DNA from: Diphasiastrum complanatum
Lineage: Eukaryota > Streptophyta > Lycopodiopsida > Lycopodiales > Lycopodiaceae
Length of the DNA stretch: 64,000 bases
Direction: 5' to 3'
Assembly (NCBI GenBank): GCA_029204225.1
Contig: CM055109.1
Coordinates: forward strand, 44,703,054-44,767,053
Below are positions 37,666-46,102 of the stretch, piece after piece. The notes under the pieces are model-generated. The model saw nothing but the letters and a program-made list of their open reading frames with translations, had not been told where the DNA came from and searched no databases. Positions within the stretch are counted from its first letter, which is position 1, and every line of letters starts with the position of its first letter. The position numbers and the translations under genes were made by a program.

Positions 37666-38702
37666 GTTCCACTCAAGCCTGCATGGCAAACCTACATGGC
37701 ATAGCTTAGTTGGCTTGCCACACAAGCCTCTGTGGCAGCCTGCAACATGCCTACATCGCAGACATCAAGCCTATGTCATGCCTATATGCAACTATGGTAG
37801 ACATCATAGAAATATAAAATCTGTAGTACTCAACACTTCAATTTGAAGTAAAAATAGAGCTAATGGAAGTATTTTGTAAACTAATAGAAGTAAACTGCAT
37901 ACTTAGATTTAGGATCATGGAACAATGCACATGTGCTGTATTTGTATTTTGTAATATTATACAGAATTTGGAAAAAGAACGTTTTTCACATACTAGAGCT
38001 CCAAAATGTAATGTAGTGCCTCAAGTCTATTGTGAGGCTTTGTGGTGTTTTAGCTTTCCAACATAGATGTAATCATCATAAGCCCAGAACAGCGATAAGT
38101 ACATAACTTGGCATTGTTCTCTTTCTTCCGTAATTTCTCTCACAGGTTCATCAGTTGGCTTTTATATCTTTGAACAAATAGGACCTGTGCTGTAACTTTG
38201 GTCATGAGGTAAAATCACCTGCTAGGTTATGTAGTAATGTGCTGTCTATGGCATCATAAACAATGACTGGGATGCAGCATATTTTGACTTTTTTTCATTA
38301 TGAAGTTAAGTTCTTGAAGGCTGGGCGATGCATGGGCTGGTCAAAGGGCCACCTACGAGCCATTAGCAATAGTCGGTAAAAATATACAATATACGATACC
38401 TTGTATCAGCTCAACACCAACTATTTTTGCTTATTTTCTGATTCAGCTGGCTAAAAAATCTAGTCATAAAGTGGTGATATCAGCTGCTTGAAGATAAAAC
38501 CATAAGATTTCTATATCCTATCTGCTGTACTGTTGTATGTCCATGGTTTCCATATCATGAGATGATTAATTACTTTTATCAGCAAGATTTCTTGACAGAT
38601 ATATACAGGTTCAGATCAGAGCGATCTATTTTACAGGAGTTTGCAAGCTTTCAAGGAGCCAGAACAGAAGCTCAATCAGATCAGTCTTTGCACAATGAGT
38701 AG
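12463..38702 (+). CDS. RFT1: RFT1-family ER oligosaccharide-lipid protein (C-terminal half, seven exons)
   Basis: Seven exons join in frame at GT-AG sites: 12463-12549, 12721-12792 (or from 12709), 14501-14638, 14842-14997, 26811-26863, 31180-31364 and 38609-38702, ending in TAG. They encode about 260 residues. Family blocks appear in the right order: SLVVRSVFQPFEEST, FGPSYSYVLLR, WSDGEASVVLGSYCLYV, GVTEAFLHAV, GATGLVLANC, RIIYSMVYIKRFF, then a hydrophobic C-terminus. RFT1 is a multi-span ER membrane protein of about 500-540 residues, genetically required for Man5GlcNAc2-PP-dolichol use in N-glycosylation; a direct flippase role is disputed. The N-terminal half lies upstream, outside the window or unseen. 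Introns reach 11.8, 4.3 and 7.2 kb and are packed with transposons, yet every exon is open and phase-compatible, which argues for a live gene. Confidence 0.9.
12709..12792 (+). CDS. RFT1: RFT1 exon with two possible tandem acceptors
   Basis: The exon ends at 12792 before GTTCGT, a weak donor. It encodes ELEVETTVLLAMKLANIV, matching the helix that precedes the FGPSYSY block. The acceptor can be AG at 12707-12708 or at 12719-12720. Both give phase 1 and differ by four codons, because a 12-bp unit (ATGCAGGAAGCA) is tandemly repeated at the splice site. Confidence 0.8.
12793..14500. other. RFT1 intron, 1.7 kb
   Basis: No transposon or gene was recognised. The short open frames show no conserved motif and lie between two well-supported RFT1 exons. 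Confidence 0.6.
14501..14638 (+). CDS. RFT1: RFT1 exon with FGPSYSY and SYCLYV
   Basis: Acceptor GAATGCAG and donor GTAAAA; phase 1 at both ends. The 46-codon exon carries the most conserved stretch of the family, MVFVAFGPSYSYVLLR and WSDGEASVVLGSYCLYVMVL. Confidence 0.93.
14842..14997 (+). CDS. RFT1: RFT1 exon with GVTEAFLHAV
   Basis: Acceptor TTGCTTCTCAG and donor GTATCC; phase 1 at both ends. It encodes VTEAFLHAVSTKEQLALSN and a membrane segment ending GATGLVLANCC. The next exon supplies Asn-Met and lies 11.8 kb downstream. Confidence 0.92.
15640..15955 (-). repeat. Diverged LTR fragment of the Gypsy family
   Basis: The minus strand matches the second half of the 3390/9288 LTR: the equivalent of ACCCATAGGTGGATGCCATG, the segment around GGACTGATCACCCA and the region up to the TATA-like CTATAAA. 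Part of it (from about 15640 and again from 15723) is present twice in tandem. It is far more diverged than the paired LTRs, so it is an older relic. The Copia LTR starts immediately after it. Confidence 0.6.
15961..16889 (+). repeat. Copia 5' LTR
   Basis: Starts TGTTGGATTTATCC and ends CTTCCAACA, about 929 bp. Its first 290 bp match 18866-19157 with many substitutions. It is followed by GTGTATCAGAGC, a one- or two-base variant of the methionine-tRNA primer site. Confidence 0.8.
17054..17668 (+). pseudogene. Copia gag (UBN2-type), truncated
   Basis: The ATG at 17054 opens a Copia Gag: LNGSNYLLWKFKMKTLL, then SKEVWDILSALYD and LKRKFFSLKM, up to LPSTYENSVV. Family Gag continues to a CCHC knuckle, but here the sequence jumps near 17600 to RT codons in another frame, giving an artificial tail to 17668. 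Confidence 0.85.
17609..18643 (+). pseudogene. Copia RT (C-terminal half) and RNase H
   Basis: From about 17613 the frame reads LEMHQMDV, a stop, then TTYLNG and IYM, the RT motif with the first catalytic Asp. It continues as ALYGLEQSARAWF and the YVDD box (LYVDDTLLF, about 17885). A stop at 18198-18200 and a frame change lead to RNase H (SGYLDASWAGD, SLSSTESKY, YCDNQSAIA). At least three lesions make it non-functional. Confidence 0.87.
18866..19157 (+). repeat. Copia 3' LTR, truncated
   Basis: Begins TGTTGGATCTATCC after the purine tract and parallels the first 290 bp of the 5' LTR, then stops abruptly near GATCTGCGACCAAC, where unrelated retroelement scraps begin. Confidence 0.8.
19158..19484. 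mobile_element. Mosaic of Gypsy and Copia scraps
   Basis: On the minus strand 19260-19160 reads like the segment just before a Gypsy integrase zinc-binding domain (NGKYCVPDMNGLRSKILHEC). On the plus strand 19260-19480 reads as a Copia pre-integrase domain (FGHISPQILQILKRG, then GLPNVSFEGKIYEGCILGKQ with its HHCC spacing). Two unrelated retroelement pieces are therefore joined back to back. Which came first cannot be read. Confidence 0.6.
22255..22743 (+). pseudogene. LINE C ORF2 C-terminal segment
   Basis: A 162-codon open segment with IFICPAYYEIRGRYYCLFRE, the C-terminal Cys motif of this LINE family, and QITSFFSRWRSR. It is nearly co-linear with 35759-36391 and with the minus-strand copies, which gives a family consensus. 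Only the C-terminus of ORF2 is covered. Confidence 0.8.
22952..22994 (+). repeat. (CT)n tail of LINE C
   Basis: About 43 bp of CT repeats directly after the LINE 3' motif ATTAATAAAGC. The next LINE begins immediately afterwards. Confidence 0.95.
23504..23704 (+). pseudogene. LINE D ORF1 coiled-coil segment
   Basis: Encodes a heptad-rich coiled coil (LEAENDKIKAKMGNL, then LQLKRQLED) ending at a TAG. Coiled coils in LINE ORF1 proteins mediate trimer formation. The frame continues after the stop with EEEAISW, so the stop is a lesion. Confidence 0.7.
24193..24687 (+). pseudogene. LINE D endonuclease, truncated
   Basis: An APE-type endonuclease: WNCNG near the N-terminus (catalytic Asn), METHE (catalytic Glu), then RHDEYARYI and ACYFPP. 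The same segment occurs at 19490-19600. Beyond about 24600 the frame is lost at the deletion into RT. Confidence 0.8.
24965..25300 (+). repeat. Dispersed repeat R1, copy 1
   Basis: Matches 29610-29990 in several blocks, including GGCTCAC, TTGGACCAGGTGTCC and the right end around ATGACCCAGTATCCC and GCCAAATATAAGCACG. It encodes nothing. The TIR element 25308-25850 lies just to its right. Confidence 0.6.
25308..25850. mobile_element. TIR element (MITE-like), family with GGGAAACG repeats
   Basis: Terminal inverted repeats CATAGTTTTGGGA (25308-25320) and TCCCAATACTATG (25838-25850) agree at 12 of 13 positions. The interior is full of GGGAAACG/CGTTTCCC motifs that could form hairpins. No target duplication could be recognised. 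The length of 543 bp and lack of coding fit a non-autonomous DNA element. Confidence 0.6.
25860..26810. other. RFT1 intron sequence, nothing recognised
   Basis: AT-rich. Short frames on both strands show no motif. The next exon begins at 26811. Confidence 0.5.
26811..26863 (+). CDS. RFT1: RFT1 small exon RIIYSMVYIKRFF
   Basis: Acceptor CTGCTTCAAG and consensus donor GTAAGT. The two leading bases complete the Asn codon from the exon ending at 14997, giving ANCCNMGMRIIYSMVYIK, which matches the family's LANSLNM-RI-YS block. Only 53 bp long. Confidence 0.9.
27138..27300. repeat. 82-bp tandem duplication
   Basis: Two copies of 82 bp (starting 27138 and 27220, both GTGTAATGCTTTGG) differ at only a few positions. 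They lie in the 4.3-kb RFT1 intron. Confidence 0.85.
27746..28401. mobile_element. Candidate element with 13-bp target duplication
   Basis: The 13-mer ATGCTTGATTGCT occurs exactly at 27733-27745 and 28402-28414, flanking 656 bp. The inner ends are imperfect inverted repeats (TAGAAACCCGTTCC and GGAACGGGCAGCTA), and both end regions contain further GTTCC/GGAAC palindromes. No protein is encoded. A 13-bp duplication is longer than usual for TIR elements and more like a LINE or SINE target, so the class is open. Confidence 0.6.
28496..29015. mobile_element. hAT-like MITE
   Basis: A perfect 11-bp inverted repeat, CATAGTTGCAC at 28496-28506 and GTGCAACTATG at 29005-29015, is flanked by an exact 8-bp duplication GTTAGAAT (28488-28495 and 29016-29023). 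An 8-bp duplication is the signature of hAT superfamily transposition. The 520-bp interior includes a long T-rich stretch and no transposase, so it depends on an autonomous partner elsewhere. Confidence 0.9.
29610..29990 (+). repeat. Dispersed repeat R1, copy 2
   Basis: Second copy of the repeat at 24965-25300. It has its own internal near-duplication around CACTGGACCAAGTGTCCCA (at about 29780 and 29855). Noncoding. Confidence 0.6.
29991..31179. other. RFT1 intron sequence, nothing recognised
   Basis: No coding motif or repeat was identified. The open frame 30979-31377 only becomes meaningful from 31180, where the RFT1 exon begins. Confidence 0.5.
31180..31364 (+). CDS. RFT1: RFT1 exon, C-terminal membrane segments
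   Basis: Acceptor TGTGTGCCCAG and donor GTATCC. The phase-0 start follows the AAG ending the previous exon. It encodes SATFSLWKTLPSS, then hydrophobic stretches around ITRISDYLL and HVGMGIVCLGVVVSC, matching the last two helices. It ends in phase 2. Without splicing the frame would stop at 31375-31377. Confidence 0.88.
31365..35189. other. RFT1 intron, no gene recognised
   Basis: First part of the 7.2-kb intron. Several short minus-strand frames (32129-32341, 32954-33241, 33828-34082, 34302-34583) have no recognisable motif or splice continuity. No transposon boundary was seen. Confidence 0.5.
35190..36608 (+). mobile_element. LINE copy E, 5' truncated, with (TTTC)n tail
   Basis: Begins abruptly inside the RT thumb region (co-linear with 21595 onward), continues through the C-terminal domain at 35759-36391 (REERFCQLCSLGEVESEEHF, then FRCPVYYEIIGRYHCSF) and ends with a Ser-rich tail. 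The 3' UTR ends GGAAAAGACATTGATAAAAC (36561-36580) and a (TTTC)n tail (36580-36608). The first part has frameshifts, while the last 210 codons are open. 5' truncation is the usual outcome of target-primed reverse transcription. Confidence 0.85.
36609..36890 (+). repeat. Degenerate repeat rich in TTGCCAYRTGGCA motifs
   Basis: Starts TAGGTCCACTCAAGCC right behind the LINE E tail and repeats variants of GGTTTGCCACGTGGCA and AAGCCTATGGTA with irregular spacing. The same starting block follows (CT)n tracts at 37664 and, on the minus strand, at 44677. Noncoding. Confidence 0.6.
36891..37286. other. No gene seen
   Basis: GC-rich for this window with C and G runs (37015-37040). Overlapping open frames on both strands are compositional and show no motif. 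Confidence 0.4.
37287..37800 (+). repeat. Microsatellite-bounded repeat M, copy 1
   Basis: The order is (TA)n at 37287-37327, about 230 bp with CACCCATGCAT-type motifs, GTTTCCTGGTGGG, (CT)n at 37557-37607 and 37623-37664, then CCACTCAAGCC and the TTGCCACACAAGCC block. The same order recurs inverted at 44500-44899 and partly at 40975-41335, so this is a dispersed unit and not three independent microsatellites. Confidence 0.75.
38609..38702 (+). CDS. RFT1: RFT1 last exon
   Basis: Acceptor ATATATACAG. One base completes the Leu codon left open at 31364, giving CLFRSERSILQEF and a hydrophilic tail that ends at TAG 38700-38702. RSERSILQEF fits the basic R-ERP-I tail of plant RFT1. No canonical AATAAA is obvious just downstream. 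Confidence 0.8.
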
Positions 38703-40974
38703 TGCTATATTATTTTTTCTTCTAAGTTGTAATATTCAAACCATTAGGAAGATATTGATATAGAACAGCAATTATGGAGTTAACTATTTATAACAACAAT
38801 ATGGATAGGATAAAATAGTATTACGGGAAAGTAAACTTATCTTGATGCTTTTCTACATTAATGCAGTCTTATCATGCATTCAACTCCAGTGAATAGCTGT
38901 AATTGTGCTGCTTCTGTTGCTTAAGTTGCTGTAACTTACTGAGATGCCAATTGTGTTTGTGAGTGCTATGAACCTTTTTGTAGCAGTTGTGCTGACAAGT
39001 GTAGATGCTGTGGGTCATCCTTGATAACATTTAAGTCATATATTTGTTAGAATATGGCATCTTCTGGTAACTATGATAGTGTATAGTCCATTTATCACCA
39101 GTTAAAGAGGAAAAGAAAACTTGAGCTACCAAATTTCAGGGTCGGCTTAATAGCTCGTGTATAGACAGAATGTTGACTCGGTCACATTATATGGATCATA
39201 TATGTATTCAAATATAAGAGGTGAGCATGTTAAACCCATCAAGGGACCTTCTCACAGTCTTGTAGATCTCTGAATATGTGGGGTTTCCTTTGTTCAGTAA
39301 GACTGATAAAACCTATTGCAGTCCTTCTCAATTGCACTCCATTTCCAATGTCTTAAAAGCTGTGGCCTAGCCCTTGCTGCTTATAAACGTAGCAATTTTT
39401 AGAGGAAGTTTTATAATATGCATGCTTGCTTCTCTACTTAGATTCACCTTTGGTGCTCAAGTACTTCTATCATTCAGTGTAATAAATTGAATATTCCAAA
39501 ACTGTCTATTATATGCATGGCTTAAGTGATAATCCTTTTCTAGTAAGGTATTCATCTCTGTCCTTTAACAAATTGTATTGTGTTTTCAGGATCAATGTGT
39601 CACAAAAATATCAGTAGTTTTTTTCCTTGGGAACCAATCTTTAGATAGACTTATCCCTATTTCAACCTGTCTCTTTTATGGTGCTTGCCAATGCATCCCT
39701 GAAAAGTTAGTCGTGAACACCATTTATGCCTCAATTATTTTCTGCTTATCGTTTTGTTCACGTTATGGAATAACATGAAACATTCTCCTGGTCTGTTACA
39801 TGAAGTTTATTTCACTTGCATTGCTTTTATTCCATGGTTTGCACTTAGTCCACAAAGTGAGATCCTAAAACCGAAGGTGGTAGTCACCAAGACTAGCTTG
39901 TTAGAAGTGAATGCTAATGATGTGAAAACTTTCAACATCCCTGCCAGAGCCAAGTTACATAACAGTGTTCTTGTGGCGGTGAGGACCCAGGCTTGAATCT
40001 TGCACACGGGAAATCACCTCCAAAACGTAGGGCTTTGTGCTCTGTATTGGATTTGTAATTGGGAGCCTACATGATCCAATTTGGTTATGCCTATCTATTT
40101 GGTGGTAACTTGATCTATAGTGTAAATAGTATACATAATTATGATATAACTTTCCAGTGGCGACAAAAAAACACCTTACACATTGAGCATACTACACCAA
40201 ATGCTCATGATTCTAGATATAACACATTGCACAGATGTACTAAAGAACAAAAGATAATGTCTAGATGCTTGGAAACTCATCTTCTTTTGCACTAAATGTA
40301 CATTCCTTTGGTCATACTGACCAATTTGATAGCGAATACTAACATCAGGGCCTTGCTCCACTGCACGAAAAATAATACTTGAGATGGAAAGGTTCTCATC
40401 AAAATAAGAATGCATGCAATTACCAGCATGTTTAAGTTTTCTAGGGGCAAATGCTACACCTAGTTCACACCTATTGTAGGGTACCGAACCCAAAATCATT
40501 AGAGAGGCCTCTCCATTATTTTAAAGCTAGGCATTGTCTCCTATGTGTATTTTACTAGAAACTACCTCCCTCTCATGATTCCATGTTTCTTGAAGATACT
40601 TGCTAGGACTCACTTAAATAAAATGTATGGTAGTTTAGACTCAACCAAGAAGTTTATGTAGTTGCTCATCATATTTGAACACTCGTGGACCAACTATATT
40701 GTTTGTGGCATGATAAATATAGCAACCCCAGCAGTTTGAAACATAGTGCTCACGTAATATTTTGAAAACTTGCTTGGGTAAACCCAAACATAATGGCTCA
40801 AAATTAACCATTTTGTCAAATAGAAGCATTTTCTCTACGACCATCCAATATTGGAGGCTGTGTTTTTTTCTAAGTATTTGGTTACACAATGTTTATTCTT
40901 GTTAGTGAACAATGATGGCTTCTAGTCTGAACTTCCCTTATTTCCAAATATTACCTTGATGTGCAAGTAAATTT
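38703..40974. other. Intergenic, no gene recognised
   Basis: Downstream of RFT1. Short frames (39578-39778, 39754-39996, 40059-40295, minus 40176-40499) have no motif and no supported splice partners. Confidence 0.45.
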
Positions 40975-41236
40975 ATACATATACATATATATATATATAT
41001 GTATGTATGTATCTATATATATAAGGATATTTGTGTGTCACATTTGTGCCTATGCATGGGGTAGGAGGATGCATGGGGTGGGCACCCCATGCATCCTCCT
41101 ACCCCATGTACTTTTTCAAAAAAACTAACTAAAATTCTTACATGCATGCATGGGGAGGAGGATGTATGCATCCTGCCCCATGCATGCACATTAGTCCCAT
41201 CCTAATTCAAAATTCAAACAGGATCTTCCCGCTCGC

Positions 41237-41331
<95 letters not shown>

Positions 41332-41335
41332 AGAT
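40975..41335 (+). repeat. Microsatellite-bounded repeat M, copy 3 (partial)
   Basis: (TA)n-like start (40978-41025), palindromic blocks with ATGCATGGGG and CCCCATGCAT, then (CT)n at 41240-41328. It resembles copies 1 and 2 in order but is more diverged and lacks the CCACTCAAGCC block. Confidence 0.6.
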
Positions 41336-42545
41336 CCAAGAGTAGGAGCAGGAGGCTCAGATGATCAGTGGAAGGATTTGGACTCTCAGTTGTGGCATGC
41401 ATGCGCAGGGGGAATGGTGCAGCTGCCTGTTGTAATAGCGAAGATGATCTAATTCCCTCAGGGACATGGGGAGCATCTGCCACACCTCTTCTGTTTTTGT
41501 GTTGAGGTTTCTGTTCCTTTAGTGCGTCTTTTTGCAAACTCGGAAACAGGAAGAGGGGGGAAGCAAAGCAGAAGCAAAATTGTGGTGCGATCATGCCACT
41601 CTCTAAAGCTAAACCAAAAGCGAAATCAAAATCAAAGTCGGAATCAGGGATGTTGGAGGCGTATATTTTGTTGCGAACTCTGGGTTTTTGGACGATGGTT
41701 TCCATTAAAAAAAAAAACAAGAAGAAGAAAAAAACAAAAGAGCGATGTACTGTTTTTAAGGATGCTCAGACATTCCAGCACTTCAGTCCATTTGGACAAA
41801 TTTTGATTTCATTTGGTACATAGTCATTTCATTTGGTTTTGATTTTTTTCTTTTGATCCGAGCAACAAATAGTACGTAGCCATTGCATTTGCTTTTAGTT
41901 GTTGTCTGTTGATCCAAGCAACAAATAATTCGTAGCCATAGTATTTGCGTTTCAGAGTAAGCATGTTTTGTTTCCATGTTTTGACTTTCTTAATGCTATC
42001 AGTCTCTTTTTATTTAATGCCTTAGTTGATAAATTTTTAATCATTGTTTTGGCATCAATCGGGATTAAGAGGGTTGTTTAGAAGTATTTTGAACACAACA
42101 GGCCCTTTTTCGCTCGCAGATTGGATCCTTCCATATTTGAGTGTAAATTATGCAGAGCCTAGCTTTTGTAAATCTTTTATTGCATATTAGGAGATTTCTA
42201 ATATGAATACAAAATCTCGTTGGTGAATACAATCTTACCTAATCTCAGTCGCACTTGAGCCAGATCTCAACGATGGCCAGATTCTACTACGAGGCATATG
42301 GTACGAGACACGATTTTTGGAGACTCTAGAATGCCTTCTAATATTCGACTGGAAGATGGCTAATCAGCCTGCATGGTTTAAGCAAAGGAGGAATATTATA
42401 AAGAGAATAGCTACTAAGAAGAAATGGCGTCATGCCCATGCTCATCTTAGAAATGCTTTTCACCTCCAATGGAAGTTGCCCTTAGTAATATTCATACCCC
42501 GCTCTACACTTATCAATTTCTGATCATCTTTTCACTGCATGAAAA
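41336..42545. other. Intergenic, no supported gene
   Basis: Two overlapping Lys-rich frames at 41522-41823 arise from an A-rich stretch and have no recognisable domain. Nothing else is visible. Confidence 0.4.
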
Positions 42546-42546
42546 C

Positions 42547-42650
42547 ATCTGATAATTATCGCTGCTTTCACAAATCTGAACCAAAAATGCATCAAAGAAT
42601 CTGATAATAACTGTTGCTTTCACAAATCTGAACATAAAATGCATCAAAGC
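42547..42650. repeat. 52-bp tandem duplication
   Basis: Two copies starting ATCTGATAA at 42547 and 42599, each including CTTTCACAAATCTGAAC. A partial third is suggested just downstream. Confidence 0.8.
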
Positions 42651-43149
42651 ATCCAATGATTACTTATTACTGATGCTTTGACGGATGTGAACTCCTGAAG
42701 ACTTGAAAGTAGCTCCAACCATTATGTTCGGCAATGCACAACACATTTTGGCCCAAATGGAAATGGAAAAACAACCAGACCCTGTCCTGCTGAGGAGCAC
42801 CTGAGAGGTTCATCCACCTACTTAGTACTAACTTCATTTATTATATATTCACTAGTCGGAATTGTGGAGTCTTAAACATTATTATTCCGCTAGAGAAGAT
42901 GATCCCTATACATAGTATGGTTGTTCTTTACCGCCTCGATATCTTCCGAATGTCGTAAAAATTTTGGACACTGATTGACAGGAACAGAGCCAGTTGTAAC
43001 TGCGAAACTGGGATGATTGTCCTTACATACCTACTGATTGATAAGTGGTATAAATTTCATGCATCTAATCCATTTCGAGATCCCAACCAGTTCAAAATTC
43101 ACATGATGGATAAGGCGGCCATGATAATTATAACAAGATAAAATCTGAA

Positions 43150-43460
43150 TTTTCAAGTTTTATTTAGTAAAAAGCGCACTATAGTGGCATTATCCTCTAC
43201 CAAAGCTGAGTATAGAGTTCTAGCAACAGCCTCTTGTGAATGTGTTTGGTTGAGCATCTTGTTGGAAGATTGCTACATCCGTCAAATCCAACGCAAATTT
43301 TTTGTGATAGTCAAAGCTGCATCTAGCTTGCAAAAATCCCGTTTTTCATGCATGCACCAAACATATTGAAATACATTACCATTTCATTCACGAGAAGGTT
43401 TTAGTCGGAGAGTTGGAGCTTGATGACAAACATATTTACTAAAAGCTTATCGAGGGACAA
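43150..43460 (+). mobile_element. Copia RNase H fragment
   Basis: ALSSTKAEYRVLATASCECVWL is the C-terminal RNase H motif of Copia pol. After a frameshift comes the usual KYITISF-like tail. No LTR is seen nearby. Confidence 0.75.
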
Positions 43461-44490
43461 ATTTAAAAAATTTCGACATTGGCTTGGAGTCAAAGAAAAC
43501 AAACTTTTCATTAAGGGATAGTGTCAGAAATAGAAATTTGCACCTTTATGTTAAGTTCCTATGGTCTAATGTCAAGTTTAATGTTAAGCTTAGACGCTAC
43601 CAATGTTGTATACCCATGGGGGGCTTAATTTTTAATGTTAATTCACCTTGTAAGGTTATGGGCTATTGGATATTCAAGCCTTTACATCTACCATGTCTCA
43701 TCTATTTGTATCTCTCCACATTAGCAAAATTGAGAGGGATTACTCAACGTTCCAGAGTTCCGGAATTCAGATTTAGCTTCTTCTCTCTTGAAGATTGTTG
43801 TTCTATGGTTGTCGACTATTTTCCAGGTTTGAAAGTGTTCAATGTTCTTGATTGTTAGCATCTTAGATTCAGCCGAATAGTTCAAATCGGGAGATTTGAA
43901 CCAACTAGCTCGATTTGAATTGGGAAAAGAGAGATTCTACTTGAATTTGTTGGCCCATGGGGACTAGTAAATTAGTAAGTTCTGTTGAATTTATCTCCTC
44001 TATTCTCCTAAATCCCATGTTAATTTGTTTCCATTTATATTGCTGCACTTTGCTCGCACAGTCAGCAGAAATACAAGTAAATTTCAACAAAGTCCCAATT
44101 TTTCATTTCCTAAAACTTTTGAAGAGTCTCGCATTTTTCCAAATAATGCGAAACATGCGACAAACACTGTTTACTTGGCTTTTCAGGTGCCAGAGGCAAA
44201 CCCCGAAGAATGTCGCGTTCTTCGCCCCGACATCAACGACAACAAGATGAACTTCGATGTCAGAGCCTCCTCGCGCTCACTGTGCAAACTAGCTTGAGAA
44301 TGACAGCAGCCACCCACGATCTCCTCCAGACGGCACAACAGCTTCACGCCATCTCTTGTACCTTCCATCTGCACAAATGTAAATTGTGTATATAGGATCA
44401 TTTTAATCAATTAATGTATCGATGAATCTTGCAATTCATTCAACGAGACAGACATTGTAGATGCTTTTCATGCATCGATTATTTCTTCAA
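43461..44490. other. Intergenic, no supported gene
   Basis: Open frames at 43484-43858 and 43957-44297 lack motifs, and their overlapping alternatives are equally open. Confidence 0.4.
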
Positions 44491-44499
44491 ACGGACATG

Positions 44500-44676
44500 C
44501 TTGGGACTTGCCATGTGGCAATTAGCCACTTATGTCTATCATAAGCTTGCGTGGCAGGTCATATAGGTATGACATAGGCTTGATGTCTGCCATGCAGGCA
44601 TGTTGCAGTCTCTCACATAGGCTTGTGTGGCAAGCCAATTAAGCTATGCCACGTAGGTCTACCATGCAGGCTTGAG

Positions 44677-44721
<45 letters not shown>

Positions 44722-44847
44722 CAGGAAACAAATGATGAATAAGAGTGTGTGTGGGTAAAGGGTAATTTGAATTTGGAGTGGCCCCCTTAGATGCATGCAT
44801 GGGCCCCCTCACCCCTCCCCTCACCCATGCATACAAAAGTGTATCTA

Positions 44848-44899
<52 letters not shown>
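44500..44899 (-). repeat. Microsatellite-bounded repeat M, copy 2 (inverted)
   Basis: Reading the minus strand: (TA)n at 44852-44899, CACCCATGCAT-type motifs, the AAACAAATGATGAATAAGAG block, (GA/CT)n at 44678-44716, then CCACTCAAGCCTGCATGG and TTGCCACACAAGCC. This matches copy 1 in the same order. Confidence 0.75.
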
Positions 44900-44900
<1 letters not shown>

Positions 44901-45860
44901 CCCTCAGCTCATTGTGGAAGATTACATATTTTCTATTATGTCACAAATGACTAGCATTTGCTTGTACAAAGCTTCATTTATAATTTATGAAGCTCTTGAT
45001 TTTCTCCATATAAGATTTATATATTATGTTCACATGCACTACCAAAAGACACCCTTGACCATTGTTCTATTTTGACATGCATATGCAAGCCTTACTTGCA
45101 ATAGGTAATCAAGTAAGTGCACAAAAGCTTGAGACTTTGGTCAACATCATACACTATACCTCTCATGTATCTGCCACCCATGAAAAAGAATTTCTAAAGC
45201 AATGTACACTAGTTTGTAGCATAGTCAAACATAGGATATTATATAGTCTATATAACTTTTAACATTCTAGTCTATCATTGTGCTCTAATTGTCATGTGCC
45301 TCCACTTTGGCTTTTCAATAAAAGTCAAACTCATGATTTTATCTCCATTTGATAATAAAATTGAATCTGTGGTTGGGTTGCTCCTAAAATTTCAATGTTT
45401 GTCATGTCCTAGTCATTTCCAAAGCCTCATGTTACACGAGTTAACTTTCAAGTGAACTCTCATTCTTAAACATCATATAACAGATACTAATGCTTGTAGT
45501 ACGAATAAATCATCTCTGACTATAAATTCAAGGCCTTACACTCAATTGATCAAGTTCCAATACTAAAATTCAAAATGTGAAACCATAAAAGCGCTCGATT
45601 CTCTAGGGAGATGCGAGATCTCTACCACACGATCGTAAACGCTACGTAGATGACTTAATCCTATCTTTCATTCTATAATGTTTTATTTTGAGATCAAACT
45701 TACTGAGCACCAACGTACCCTCGTGATTAGCTATCCACGTCTAAAATTTGATTGTTGAATATCATCAAACACCTTAGTGATCTCCAGATTCATTATCAAA
45801 ATAAGAATGAAAATCTTCAGAGCCGAAAAAGTATCGTTTGATGCAGTGGGTTCATTATTT
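44900..45860. other. Intergenic, nothing recognised
   Basis: AT-rich with no gene or repeat boundary. It lies downstream (3') of the PAR1 gene. Confidence 0.45.
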
Positions 45861-45880
45861 AGTTTGGAGGATTTGCAGCT

Positions 45881-45995
45881 CCAGATTGATCTGATAATGG
45901 GCCGGAAACTGGAGCAGCTGCTACTGACCAATTGGAGCTAGTGCAATTCCAGATTCCGAAAATGGGCTGGAAACTGGAGCAGCTGCTAATGACCA
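45881..45995. repeat. Tandem duplication spanning the PAR1 stop
   Basis: Two near-identical units, 45881-45930 and 45949-45995, share GGAAACTGGAGCAGCTGCTA. The stop codon of PAR1 lies in the first unit on the plus strand. Confidence 0.85.
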
Positions 45996-46102
45996 GGCTT
46001 CAATCACTGAGTTTGTTCGATCTGCTAATTCTGGTTTGATTCCTCCTAAGCGGCGTGGAGTGATCGGCTTCAAGAAGTTGCAGACCTTTGGCAGATATAA
46101 AC
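45921..46102 (-). CDS. PAR1: PAR1 exon 4 and stop
   Basis: Acceptor TACCTCTGCAG. Encodes LYLPKVCNFLKPITPRR, then a Pro/Ala/Ser-rich tail ending ALAPIGQ. The tail overlaps a local tandem duplication (45881-45995). Confidence 0.9.

Noticed and set aside
41522-41823. Lys-rich plus-strand frames
   Set aside because: A-rich low-complexity sequence; two overlapping frames are equally good and show no domain.
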